From Bacteroidota bacterium (GTDB lineage Bacteria > Bacteroidota > Ignavibacteria > Tepidaquicellales > Tepidaquicellaceae): a stretch of 64,000 nt of DNA. Shown here in pieces: positions 46,026 through 55,314 of the stretch (position 1 is the first letter of the stretch; every line of letters begins with the position of its first letter). Below the pieces are notes generated by a model. It was not told where the DNA came from, searched no databases, and saw only the letters and a program-made list of their open reading frames with translations. The stretch lies in the NCBI GenBank assembly GCA_018266835.1, contig JAFDZP010000005.1, positions 310,001 through 374,000 on the forward strand. Reading direction: 5' to 3'. The translations under genes were made by a program, and so were the position numbers.

Positions 46026-46062
46026 AAAAGCTCCTGTCGGGAAACCGGCAGGAGCTTTTTTA
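46026..46062 (+). terminator. Intrinsic terminator, CTCCTG family
   Basis: Stem AAAAAGCTCCTGTCGG/CCGGCAGGAGCTTTTT, with one G-T pair, around GAAA. Confidence 0.9.
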
Positions 46063-46205
46063 TTTCAAAATGTACAGTTTTGAAACTCATAATATATATG
46101 GAGTTTGTTCTTCACATAATTTGTTTGAAATTTTGGGTTAATTTTACAAAAGTTGGCTGATTAGTTTTATCAGCAATTTAATTAAAAAATAAACCTATTA
46201 GTTTT

Positions 46206-46227
46206 TTGTTAGGATTTTGTTAGGATT
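46206..46227 (+). promoter_or_regulatory. Tandem 11-bp direct repeat, copy 5
   Basis: Two exact TTGTTAGGATT units followed by TTTGTTTTAGTT and a TATATATT box 11 bases downstream. It lies only 59 bp before the start codon at 46286, which fits a promoter position best of the five. Confidence 0.85.
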
Positions 46228-46285
46228 TGTTTTAGTTTTATATATTAAAAATTTTAACTAAAACCTAAAACTAAAACGTCCTCTA

Positions 46286-48424
46286 ATGAAAAAAATTATT
46301 TTATTTTTTATTGTGATGCTGACTTTTATTTCCTCAATGGAATTGAAAGCTCAATATACAATTAACGAAGGATTTGAAGGAGTTACTTTTCCTCCGGCAA
46401 ACTGGACAACAAAGATGTATATTTCCGGAAGTGTTCAATGGGTGAGAAGCACTTCTCAGAAAAACTCAGGAACAGCCAGCGCATTTGCGAACTATGGTCC
46501 TGCTGCAGGAAATGAAGTTTGGCTTATTACACCGAAAGTTCTTGTAAGTACGGGAGATTCAATCTCCTATTGGGCAAGAAAACAATATACGTCAAATTAT
46601 GTACCTGACTCATTAACAATTCTTATTTCCACAACTGATACTGCAAGGTCATCATTTACAACTCTATACACCATTGACGTTAATACTCTTCCGGCTCCTC
46701 TTGCATTCGGTTACAGAGCTGCAAGCTTAAATGCTTATGCTGGTCAGCAGGTTTACATTGCATTCAAACATTACGACCAGGACGGAAACGGCGTATGGCT
46801 TGATGATGTAAAAGCAGGACAGCCTGCATCTGTTGATTGCGGAGTTTCATCAGTTGGAACCACAGGTACAGTATATTCAACCGGAAATAATACTGTTACA
46901 CCTTCAGGTACAGTTAATAACTACGGCGGTTCAACTGCAACCTTCACAGTAACAAGAAGAATTTCTCCGGGAGGCTATGTAGATACACAAACAATTACAA
47001 ATTTAGCATCAGGCGGCAGTCAGGTTGTTAACTTTACAAACTGGAGCTATACTGTAAATACATTATATACAATTAAAGATTCAGTTTATATTTCAGGTGA
47101 TGTAAATCATGCCAATGATACATTAACCGGATTTTTAACATATGCCACACCTAAAACAACATTGGTGTATAATGTTGACCAAAGAAGCAGAGACTCAATT
47201 GTTACTCATTTAAATGCTTCCGGTCTTTCCGGCCAATATAACGAAACCTCAACCTTTCCATCAATTAGTTTGTCAAACTGGACAACTCTTATCGTAGGAT
47301 TTGGAAATGGTTCATCATGGTCTGCTGCATTCAGAGATTCATTAAAAGCTTATCTTGATGGCTCAACTGCTCCGAATAAAAGAACTCTTATTATTTTTGG
47401 TAATGACTTAGGGTATGCTAACGACCCGAGAAGAAATGCATCTGCCTTAGCAGGTGATACAGTTTTCTACAGACAATATTTACATGCTCAATACTGGACT
47501 GATGACTGGGTAGATAACTTCACAGCTTCAGATAGTACATTAAAAGGTATTGTTTCACCTTTCACATCAATCACTGGACAAAGAGTTAACGATCCATATC
47601 CGGATTGTGTAGCACCGGCAACATGGAATACAGGCTCAGGTACATTAACATCTGCATTAATTCCTGTCACTGAATCCGGCGACGGAGATTCTTGTGCAGC
47701 TATTGCTTACAGCGGAACAAACTATAACGTATTCTACGGTTCAAATGTTTATTACGGATATGTGCCGACCGTCAGCGGAGCTCTTTCACCGCAGGGCGTT
47801 GTATTCAATATCATCAGAAATTATGTTGAAAATAACGGCGGTCAACTTCCAGTTGAGTTAGCTTCGTTCACATCTTCTATCGATAACAGAAAAGTAACAT
47901 TGAACTGGTCAACAACTAATGAAGAGAACAATGCAGGATTTGAAATCGAAAGAAAATTAACAAGCGCAACAGTATGGACAACTGCAGGACATGTAAACGG
48001 CGCAGGAAATTCCAACACTGTAAGAAGCTATTCATTCTCAGATAACAATCTTAGCACAGGAAAATATAACTACAGACTGAAACAAGTTGACTTCAACGGT
48101 AACTTCAAATATTATGATTTAGCAAATGAAGTAAACATCGGAGTTCCAAACAAATTCAATTTAGCTCAGAACTATCCGAATCCTTTCAACCCGACAACAA
48201 ATATTAATTACGACTTACCTTTCGATAGCAAGGTCGCAATCAAAATATTTGATATCACAGGCAGAGAGGTTGCTTCAATAGTAAACCAGGTTCAGCCTGC
48301 AGGTTTCTACTCTGTAAACTTTAACGCATCAGTACTTTCAAGCGGAGTTTACTTCTATCAGATAAACGCTGATGGCGGTAACCAGAACTTCGTTAAGACA
48401 ATGAAGATGATGTTAGTCAAATAA
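46286..48424 (+). CDS. Secreted adhesin-type T9SS protein with GATase-like domain
   Basis: A 712-residue protein. Signal peptide about 1-22; cleaved-adhesin domain about 25-175 (NEGFEGVTFPPANW, DGNGVWLDDVKAG), which parallels the preceding protein; CARDB-like segment about 185-285; then about 290-525 the flavodoxin-like block shared with the gene at 25601 (LIIFGNDLGYANDPRRN, FYRQYLHAQYWTDDW, NDPYPDCVAPATWN, ESGDGDSCAA). The two copies are highly similar although their N-terminal contexts differ, so it behaves as a movable domain. The Fn3-like module and type A sorting domain (MKMMLVK end) follow. Enzyme activity of the shared block is unknown; its FGNDLGY and HAQY motifs are the best candidates for functional residues. 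Confidence 0.87.
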   Translation: MKKIILFFIVMLTFISSMELKAQYTINEGFEGVTFPPANWTTKMYISGSVQWVRSTSQKNSGTASAFANYGPAAGNEVWLITPKVLVSTGDSISYWARKQYTSNYVPDSLTILISTTDTARSSFTTLYTIDVNTLPAPLAFGYRAASLNAYAGQQVYIAFKHYDQDGNGVWLDDVKAGQPASVDCGVSSVGTTGTVYSTGNNTVTPSGTVNNYGGSTATFTVTRRISPGGYVDTQTITNLASGGSQVVNFTNWSYTVNTLYTIKDSVYISGDVNHANDTLTGFLTYATPKTTLVYNVDQRSRDSIVTHLNASGLSGQYNETSTFPSISLSNWTTLIVGFGNGSSWSAAFRDSLKAYLDGSTAPNKRTLIIFGNDLGYANDPRRNASALAGDTVFYRQYLHAQYWTDDWVDNFTASDSTLKGIVSPFTSITGQRVNDPYPDCVAPATWNTGSGTLTSALIPVTESGDGDSCAAIAYSGTNYNVFYGSNVYYGYVPTVSGALSPQGVVFNIIRNYVENNGGQLPVELASFTSSIDNRKVTLNWSTTNEENNAGFEIERKLTSATVWTTAGHVNGAGNSNTVRSYSFSDNNLSTGKYNYRLKQVDFNGNFKYYDLANEVNIGVPNKFNLAQNYPNPFNPTTNINYDLPFDSKVAIKIFDITGREVASIVNQVQPAGFYSVNFNASVLSSGVYFYQINADGGNQNFVKTMKMMLVK

Positions 48425-48470
48425 CAATTAGTAATTTACAATTAACAGATCAATACATCTTTAATTTTAT

Positions 48471-48510
48471 AAAAACTCCCGATGGTGAATGCCATCGGGA
48501 GTTTTTTTTT
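48471..48510 (+). terminator. Intrinsic terminator
   Basis: Stem AAAAACTCCCGATGG/CCATCGGGAGTTTTT with a short loop and a long T-run. Same architecture as the CTCCTG family, but the stem has changed on both sides (CCCGATGG). Confidence 0.92.
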
Positions 48511-48654
48511 GTTAATTGATGAACCGGCAGGAGCATTTTTTTATTGAATACCCTCTTATAATCCACGCTTTATACCTATTATTTACCTATCTCTTTAATA
48601 AATTAGTCTTTAAATTTCATTTGCAGCTCAATTTATTTAAAAGGAAACTAGACT

Positions 48655-49953
48655 ATGAGATTTCTTTTCCTACTTTTCTTACCACTACTATTTATTACTC
48701 CTATTCAGGCACAAAACGGATGGATGCAGGTTTACAGCAAACCAGGACTTACTTTAAAAAAAGCATTCTTCATAAATCAAAGTACAGGCTGGATTTGCGG
48801 AGATTCTGGTAGAATTGTAAAAACAACTAACGGCGGATTTACATGGAGTCTGTACGAATCCGGCTCATCGCATGCTTTCAACGATATTTTCTTCATAGAT
48901 GAAAATAAAGGCTGGGCAGTTGGGGGGACAAAGAACAGTAGCGGTTTTAGTTATACTGTTGTGGCTTTTACAAATGATGGAGGTAATTTCTGGAACGTAA
49001 GTACCGGAATGAATTATAATAACGCAAATAAATTTGTGTATTTTTCAAACGCTTTGAACGGCTTTATACTTGCAGGAGGAAGCTCAGGAGGAAGCTTAAC
49101 AGGCGCAGTTACAAAGACAACAAATGCAGGGGTAAGTTGGAACACCTCAGAGACAATAACCTCTTATAATCTTCTTAAAAAAGGAAACAGTGAAACAATA
49201 TGGCTAGGTTATCAGAAATGGGCTGATGCAGGCTATTCCAACGGAGACTCTGTTTTTATTCAGACATCTACTAACGAAGGAAATACCTGGCAGACAAAAT
49301 CAAAGTTTAACGGTTATCAGATTTTTGAAGTAAGTATGCAAAATGAAAACAGTATTGATTTTATTGTACGACCTTATGTTTCAGGAGGAAATAAATTATT
49401 GCTACGCTCTACTAACGGTGGAGTGAACTGGTTTGCCGATTCGCTGAATTTCGGTTTTACTGTAAGCGGAGTATCATTCATAAATAATAATACCGGATGG
49501 ATTTCTGCAAACGGAAATTTATATAAAACTACAAATAACGGAGTTAACTGGATTAACCAGTTATCAGGATTTACAGGTACAGTTTTTATGAAAGACTCGG
49601 TAAATGGAATTTGCTATGGAAGTAACGGAAAAATTTTCATAACAGGGACAGGTGGTGTAACAAATATTATTTCCGGCAATGGGATGCCAAATGCTTTTTC
49701 CCTTTCACAAAATTATCCGAACCCGTTTAATCCATCTACAATTATCAGTTATCAATTAGCAATTAACAGCTTTGTACAATTTAAAATATATAATGCGCTT
49801 GGTAACGAAGTGCAGACTTTGGTAAACAAAAAACAAAATGCGGGAAGTTACTCTGTTGATTTCAACGCTACGTCGCTGCCGAGCGGAATTTATTTTTATA
49901 AACTTGTCACTGAAAAATTTTCAGAGACAAAGAAAATGATTTTAATAAAATAA
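48655..49953 (+). CDS. Secreted YCF48-like propeller T9SS cargo protein
   Basis: A 432-residue exported protein with a signal peptide at about 1-21 (LFITPIQAQ). Six Asp-box-type repeats (VKTTNGGFTW, TKTTNAGVSW, LRSTNGGVNW, YKTTNNGVNW and two weaker ones) fit a single propeller. The sorting domain has LSQNYPNPFNPSTIISY, YNALGNEVQTLV and LPSGIYFYKLVTEKF, with KKMILIK end. Its last 50 residues are nearly identical to those of the genes at 52145 and 53488, so these are recent paralogues or share converted ends. AAAAGGAAAC lies 5-14 bases before the ATG as a ribosome binding site. The downstream 200 bp to the next gene contain ATCAGTGTAATCAGTGGTT repeat words. Confidence 0.86.
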   Translation: MRFLFLLFLPLLFITPIQAQNGWMQVYSKPGLTLKKAFFINQSTGWICGDSGRIVKTTNGGFTWSLYESGSSHAFNDIFFIDENKGWAVGGTKNSSGFSYTVVAFTNDGGNFWNVSTGMNYNNANKFVYFSNALNGFILAGGSSGGSLTGAVTKTTNAGVSWNTSETITSYNLLKKGNSETIWLGYQKWADAGYSNGDSVFIQTSTNEGNTWQTKSKFNGYQIFEVSMQNENSIDFIVRPYVSGGNKLLLRSTNGGVNWFADSLNFGFTVSGVSFINNNTGWISANGNLYKTTNNGVNWINQLSGFTGTVFMKDSVNGICYGSNGKIFITGTGGVTNIISGNGMPNAFSLSQNYPNPFNPSTIISYQLAINSFVQFKIYNALGNEVQTLVNKKQNAGSYSVDFNATSLPSGIYFYKLVTEKFSETKKMILIK

Positions 49954-50161
49954 AGACTAAATCACAGATTGCGATGATTTGAAATGATTAATATTATTTA
50001 CAAAAATAGAATTTACTTTTCATTTGAATCATGATTCATCAGTGTAATCAGTGGTTAATACCACGAGTAAAGTAATTTTAATTAAGTAAGAATTGAGCTT
50101 TATATTCATAAATTTTATAACAAAATACTTTTTCCAAAAAGTTAAAACCGATGGAGGTTTT

Positions 50162-52132
50162 ATGAGAAAATTATCTTTTATTTTTTTAACAATTTTTATT
50201 TTTGTAAGTGCTGAATCATACAGTCAATCTTCCGATTCCCCTATTCTTACAAAAGTAGTTCAGGTTTCTTATGATAGGAACTATTACGACTTACAGTCTA
50301 ACGGCAGCCCTCAGCTTATCTGGCAGGATCCTGCTCATCCTTCAACGCTTTATACCGTTTATACAACTTCATCGCAGCTAACAGGATGGAATGACAGGTC
50401 CGTTAAATATTTTTATACTACCGATGGCGGTGATAACTGGTCAATAGCAGAAAGTGTTACATCAGGCGAAGTCAGCGATTACCCTGCAATCACCGGACTT
50501 AGCTCAGGTGCAATTATTATCGCATTAAATAAATACACTAATGGCATTGCGCAGACACAGATTTACCAGGAGCTTTTCCCTCAGATAGGAATTTTCTCAA
50601 ACGCAAACCCCGGCGGCGCAAACAATAAGTACTTATGGCCGCGGATTGCCCCCACGGTAAACGGCAATCCTAATCAATATGTTTTTCTTGCTTCATCATC
50701 TTTTGAAGACTCCAGTTTCTACAATATAAAACTGACAAACTCATTTAAAGGATATAAGCAGTTAAACGCAAAAGCCGGTGAGAGTTATGCAATAGGAACA
50801 AGTACAAGCGGTCTTATTGGTATTGCCTATGTAGCAGGTGGAAACAATTCTGCTAACTATGGAGATGTTTTTTTTATGGAATCAAGCGATAACGGAAATA
50901 CATTTTCAGTCCCGTTAAAAATCTTTGATGCAAATTTTTCAGGTGATTCGTTGGGAGGCTTCAAAGGAATTTCTATTACATACCAGGGTACTTTACCGCA
51001 GGTTGTATTTGAAACTGTAAAACAAAAAACAAACGGAGAGTATTTTCCGGAATCTCCGAGCAAAATAAGATACTGGTCAACAAATTTGCAGGGTGCAGAC
51101 CCTAACCGTTCTATCGTCATCGCTGATACTTCAAAAGTAACTTTTGCCCCTGCTAAAGGAACGCTGGACTTTGAAGCTCCGCTTTGCAGACCTAGCATCG
51201 GCGTATCAGGCAAATATATTTTCTGCGCTTTCATTGCGCAAAGCACTACACTTGGCGGAAGCAATAACACAAGCTATAACGATATCTATCTTACATACTC
51301 TACAAACAATGGAGTTAACTGGACAAATCCCTCTAAAATTGCCGGAGGAGGGACAGTCCCCTACAGATATGACTTCACCGCTCCCAGTATTGTGCCCAAT
51401 AATTATGTATCAGGCGCAGAGCCCGGAGGAGTTACATATTATCTGAACATGACTTTCCAGCGGGACAGCATTCCGGGAAGCAATGTGAATACAAATGATG
51501 CAGCAACCAATGCAAAACTATTTTATTATCAGAGGATGTTTATGTACGCGGCAGCTCCGGTGCTGGCTGCTCCGCCTAATAATAGTACAAATAATTCAGT
51601 CACTCCTGTTTTCAGCTGGAGCGGTGTTGGAGAGTACTATGTCCTGCAAGTTTCTCTTCAACCTGATTTTTCTTCAATCCTTCATGTACACTATGGGGAT
51701 TTTAATGACGGAAATACATATCAAATGCCTCCCGGTATATTACAAAATGAAACAACTTATTACTGGAGAGTTATGTCATATTCTCAGGGAATTGAAGGAC
51801 AATGGTCAACTATATTTAATTTCAGAACAGGAGTATCAGGGATAAATAATATTACATCCGAAATTCCAAAAGAGTATAAGCTTTATAATAATTATCCTAA
51901 TCCTTTCAACCCAACAACAAAAATAAAATGGGATTTACCATTTTCAGGATTTGTAAAATTAAAGATATATAATGCAGTAGGTATTGAAGTTGAATCAATA
52001 GTGAACGAGAAACAAAATGCGGGAAGCTACGCGGTAGATTTCAATGCTGCTTCCCTGCCAAGCGGAATTTATTTTTATAAGCTTGTTACTGAAAAATTTT
52101 CTGAGACAAAAAAAATGATTTTAATAAAATAA
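50162..52132 (+). CDS. Secreted sialidase-like T9SS cargo with Fn3 domain
   Basis: 656 residues from the ATG at 50162, preceded by GATGGAGG (good ribosome binding site) and starting a signal peptide (RKLSFIFLTIFIFVSAESYS). The frame also opens from a TTG at 50093, which would bury the signal peptide. The body is paralogous to the gene at 23312 (NYYDLQSNG, IWQDPA, TGWNDR, KIFDANFSGDS, CRPSIGV). An Fn3-type domain absent from the paralogue follows at about 485-575 (APVLAAPPNNST...TTYYWRVMSYSQG). The sorting domain has KEYKLYNNYPNPFNPTTKIK and KKMILIK. It heads a tight operon: 12 bp to the next gene. Confidence 0.86.
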   Translation: MRKLSFIFLTIFIFVSAESYSQSSDSPILTKVVQVSYDRNYYDLQSNGSPQLIWQDPAHPSTLYTVYTTSSQLTGWNDRSVKYFYTTDGGDNWSIAESVTSGEVSDYPAITGLSSGAIIIALNKYTNGIAQTQIYQELFPQIGIFSNANPGGANNKYLWPRIAPTVNGNPNQYVFLASSSFEDSSFYNIKLTNSFKGYKQLNAKAGESYAIGTSTSGLIGIAYVAGGNNSANYGDVFFMESSDNGNTFSVPLKIFDANFSGDSLGGFKGISITYQGTLPQVVFETVKQKTNGEYFPESPSKIRYWSTNLQGADPNRSIVIADTSKVTFAPAKGTLDFEAPLCRPSIGVSGKYIFCAFIAQSTTLGGSNNTSYNDIYLTYSTNNGVNWTNPSKIAGGGTVPYRYDFTAPSIVPNNYVSGAEPGGVTYYLNMTFQRDSIPGSNVNTNDAATNAKLFYYQRMFMYAAAPVLAAPPNNSTNNSVTPVFSWSGVGEYYVLQVSLQPDFSSILHVHYGDFNDGNTYQMPPGILQNETTYYWRVMSYSQGIEGQWSTIFNFRTGVSGINNITSEIPKEYKLYNNYPNPFNPTTKIKWDLPFSGFVKLKIYNAVGIEVESIVNEKQNAGSYAVDFNAASLPSGIYFYKLVTEKFSETKKMILIK

Positions 52133-52144
52133 AAAATTAAAGCT

Positions 52145-53476
52145 ATGAGAAAGCTGTTTTTATTTTTACTGTTAACCCTTTTTATTAGTGAAAGTTATGC
52201 TGTAAACGGATGGTTTGCCCTAAGTGTTCCTATACCTTACATTTCGGATATTCAGTTTATTAATTCTCAAACAGGATTTATAACCGGGCTATATGGCAAG
52301 TATGCAAAAACAACTGACGGCGGACAGACATGGACAGCTTTTACAATCGGAGATTCAACCATTTCACTTGGCTCAATAAATTTTATTAATGAGAATACAG
52401 GATGGATGAATGGTAATCAACCTAACGGCTTCCCTATCTGGCCAAATAGAAATTATATGTACTCGACTACTAACGGCGGAGTCAACTGGACAGTTCGCAG
52501 TCAGTCTGACGGCGATGTTTCTAGCTGTGATATTTACATGACGGGCAAAGATTCATTAGTGGTAGCAAGTTTAGGTTTTTCAGATTTTGGTTCTGTAGGA
52601 GGTTTATCTTACAGCTTTAACGGCGGAACATTATTTAATCCGGCAATAGTAAATACAAACGGAGCGCAATTTTACGGTCTTCAATTTTTAAATAATATTA
52701 CCGGCTATGTTGTTTCGTGCTACGATTCCGATACGGGTCCTTATTATAACAGAATTTATAAAACAACTAACAGCGGCGCTAACTGGAATCCCATTTATAA
52801 AGATAGTGTACAGCCTCCACGCCTGCTTGGTTGTTTTTTTGTCAATTCAAATAAAGGATATTTATGGGCAAGGAACTCAAAGCTGGCAGTTACAACAAAC
52901 TCAGGCGCTAACTGGAATTTTATCAATACTCCTATTTACAGTCAAATAAATTCAATGCACTTCTTTGACGAAAATACAGGTTATGCAGGTTTTACATTCA
53001 ATTCACAGGATACCATGGGACTAAAAAGAACAACTGACGGCGGCTTCACCTGGATAACTATGACTAACAGTTTATTAAAAGGTATAAGCAGAATAATTTT
53101 TGTTGATAATCTTACGGGATGGGCAACGGGATATTCATCTAACGGAGTCAAGTTGATGAAAACCGTTACGGGAGGTTTGACATCTGTAAATTCTATAGGA
53201 AATGTTGTGCCTGATAAATTTTCCCTTTCACAAAATTATCCGAACCCGTTCAATCCGATTACAAAAATAAATTACGAATTACCAATTACGAATTTCGTTT
53301 CTTTGAAAGTTTACGATGCTCTTGGTAACGAAGTGCAGACTTTAGTAAACCAAAAACAAAATGCGGGGAGTTATTCAGTAGATTTCAATGCGGCTTCACT
53401 TCCAAGTGGAATTTATTTTTATAAACTCGTTACTGAAAAATTTTCAGAGACGAAGAAAATGATATTAGTTAAATAA
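52145..53476 (+). CDS. Secreted YCF48-like propeller T9SS cargo protein
   Basis: A 443-residue exported protein with a signal peptide at about 1-19 (RKLFLFLLLTLFISESYA). Six repeats with Asp-box signatures (AKTTDGGQTW, YSTTNGGVNW, YKTTNSGANW, TTNSGANW, LKRTTDGGFTW, SFNGGTLF) suggest one propeller. The sorting domain is VPDKFSLSQNYPNPFNPITK...LPSGIYFYKLVTEKF, KKMILVK. It sits 12 bp behind the preceding gene and 11 bp before the next paralogue, with closely similar signal peptides, so the pair at 52145 and 53488 is a tandem duplication inside an operon. The function of the propeller is unknown. Confidence 0.87.
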   Translation: MRKLFLFLLLTLFISESYAVNGWFALSVPIPYISDIQFINSQTGFITGLYGKYAKTTDGGQTWTAFTIGDSTISLGSINFINENTGWMNGNQPNGFPIWPNRNYMYSTTNGGVNWTVRSQSDGDVSSCDIYMTGKDSLVVASLGFSDFGSVGGLSYSFNGGTLFNPAIVNTNGAQFYGLQFLNNITGYVVSCYDSDTGPYYNRIYKTTNSGANWNPIYKDSVQPPRLLGCFFVNSNKGYLWARNSKLAVTTNSGANWNFINTPIYSQINSMHFFDENTGYAGFTFNSQDTMGLKRTTDGGFTWITMTNSLLKGISRIIFVDNLTGWATGYSSNGVKLMKTVTGGLTSVNSIGNVVPDKFSLSQNYPNPFNPITKINYELPITNFVSLKVYDALGNEVQTLVNQKQNAGSYSVDFNAASLPSGIYFYKLVTEKFSETKKMILVK

Positions 53477-53487
53477 AAATACCTGCT

Positions 53488-54807
53488 ATGAGAAAGCTAA
53501 TTTTATTTTTATTGCTATCCCTGCTTAGTAATGAAAGCTATTCACAAAACGGGTGGGTGAGACAGTTTGCGCAAAATTCATTTATTAGAGATGTTGTTTT
53601 TTTGACAGGAGATACAGGATTTCTAGCAGGATCAAACTGTATTTTAAAAACTGTTAACGGAGGTGTAACGTGGGTTAATACTGCTCCAGATACTACAATA
53701 TCATATAACTTTATTTCATTTCTGAATCAAAATACCGGCTATGTTTCAGAAAGGCAAAGCTCTGATTTATATTCTCCTATCAGGATTTACAAAACAACAA
53801 ATGCAGGAGCACAATGGAGTTTAATCTCTACATCACAAACGTCATTTGGAATTACCGGAATACAACCAATAAATGAAAACGTATTTTATCTCTCAACCGG
53901 TTATACTATTTATGGCCCTATCGGTCCGCCTACTCATCTGGGAAGTTTACTAAAAACCACTAATGGAGGTGAATCGTATTCTACTTCATTTTATATTAAT
54001 GAATATCACAATTTTTACTCCACACAATTTATTAATGAAAATACAGGTTGGGGAATAGTAATGTATGACACTAGCACTACAAAAATGATAAAGACTACAA
54101 ACGGCGGGCAAAACTGGTTCCTCTCCGATCCAGGATTGCGATCAATTTCAAAGTATCAATTTGTTAATGAAAGTACCGGATATATAATTGGTTTCCCTGC
54201 CTCCGGCGGAGGAGTTTTTATTAAAACAATAGATGGTGGAACAAAATGGCAGGAATATAGAACACACGATTCTATTAATGACGGTCCAAGAGCACTTTAC
54301 TTTATAGATGCAAATACAGGATGGCTTTGCGGAAGGAATTTTTCAATTTCAAAAACTACAGATGGCGGCAATTCCTGGGCTTATAACAGAATTTATCCGC
54401 CCTCGTACGGAAATATTAATTTTGTCAAATTTAATAATGACGTAACAGGGTGGATAAAAGGAGACAACAGTTCACAAACAGTTGTTTACAGAACAACAAA
54501 CGGAGGATTATCTTTTGTAAGTCAGATAAATTCTACTATACCAGAAAACTTTTCCCTATATCAAAATTTCCCAAATCCCTTCAATCCTTCTACAATTATC
54601 AGTTATCAGTTAGCAATTAACAGCGATGTTCAATTGAAAATATACGATGCTCTTGGCAATGAATTGCAGACATTAGTAAATCAAAAACAAAATGCGGGAA
54701 CTTACTCCGTAGATTTCAACGCAGCATCACTTCCAAGCGGAATTTATTTTTATAAGCTAGTAACTGAGAAATTTTCAGTGACGAAGAAAATGATATTAGT
54801 AAAATAG
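53488..54807 (+). CDS. Secreted YCF48-like propeller T9SS cargo protein
   Basis: A 439-residue tandem paralogue of the preceding gene. Signal peptide about 1-19 (RKLILFLLLSLLSNESYS). Seven repeat signatures are visible (LKTVNGGVTW, YKTTNAGAQW, LKTTNGGESY, IKTTNGGQNW, IKTIDGGTKW, SKTTDGGNSW, YRTTNGGLSF). The sorting domain reads NFPNPFNPST rather than the usual NYPNPFNP; the remainder (GNELQTLV, LPSGIYFYKLVTEKF, KKMILVK) is typical. It lies 11 bp after the previous stop and about 80 bp before the orphan sorting-domain gene, with no terminator hairpin between, so transcription probably continues. Confidence 0.87.
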   Translation: MRKLILFLLLSLLSNESYSQNGWVRQFAQNSFIRDVVFLTGDTGFLAGSNCILKTVNGGVTWVNTAPDTTISYNFISFLNQNTGYVSERQSSDLYSPIRIYKTTNAGAQWSLISTSQTSFGITGIQPINENVFYLSTGYTIYGPIGPPTHLGSLLKTTNGGESYSTSFYINEYHNFYSTQFINENTGWGIVMYDTSTTKMIKTTNGGQNWFLSDPGLRSISKYQFVNESTGYIIGFPASGGGVFIKTIDGGTKWQEYRTHDSINDGPRALYFIDANTGWLCGRNFSISKTTDGGNSWAYNRIYPPSYGNINFVKFNNDVTGWIKGDNSSQTVVYRTTNGGLSFVSQINSTIPENFSLYQNFPNPFNPSTIISYQLAINSDVQLKIYDALGNELQTLVNQKQNAGTYSVDFNAASLPSGIYFYKLVTEKFSVTKKMILVK

Positions 54808-54885
54808 ATTAATAATTTTTTCTACTGCTATAATTTTTTTTAAAATATAATTTACGACTTTATTAATACTATCCAAATTTATTTT

Positions 54886-55287
54886 ATGTTAAAAATAATA
54901 ATTATAGCGGCGTTTCTTATATCTGCAGTAAATTCCGGTTATTCCAAAAATTTTAATATTATTAATACCGGTTCAGATAGTCTGAAAATAGAAAAGCAAA
55001 ACTCCCCTGTTCCCGATAAATTTGATATATACAGTCCGCGTGTTCCGCTTACTCCACAAAAATATATTTTGTTTGATGTTCCTGAAAATTCAGATGTATC
55101 TATTAAAATGTACGATTACGATAACAAATTCATTTCAGAGTTAATTAATAAAAATTTTGAAGCCGGTACGTATTATATTGATATGTACAATATCGCGAAA
55201 TTAAAGTCGTTGCCCAGCGGAGTTTATTTTCTTGAAATGAAGTCGGGAAATTTCAGCAAACAGAAAAAAATAATTTACGTAAAATAA
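54886..55287 (+). CDS. Orphan sorting domain: signal peptide plus degenerate T9SS C-terminal domain only
   Basis: A 133-residue protein with a signal peptide at about 1-20 and then, after about 20 linker residues, a divergent type A sorting-domain fold: PVPDKFDIYSPRVPLTPQKY in place of PDKFSLSQNYPNPFNP, VSIKMYDYDNKFISELI in place of VxLKxYDxxGxExxxLV, LPSGVYFLEM, and the end KKIIYVK. It has no cargo domain at all, and the YPNPFNP motif is lost. It could be a remnant of a cargo gene, a decoy or regulator of the T9SS, or a small surface protein. It sits between a T9SS operon and an outer-membrane barrel gene, 27 bp ahead of the latter. Confidence 0.75.
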   Translation: MLKIIIIAAFLISAVNSGYSKNFNIINTGSDSLKIEKQNSPVPDKFDIYSPRVPLTPQKYILFDVPENSDVSIKMYDYDNKFISELINKNFEAGTYYIDMYNIAKLKSLPSGVYFLEMKSGNFSKQKKIIYVK

Positions 55288-55314
55288 ACATTAATTTGTA
55301 AATAAAACTCCCTA

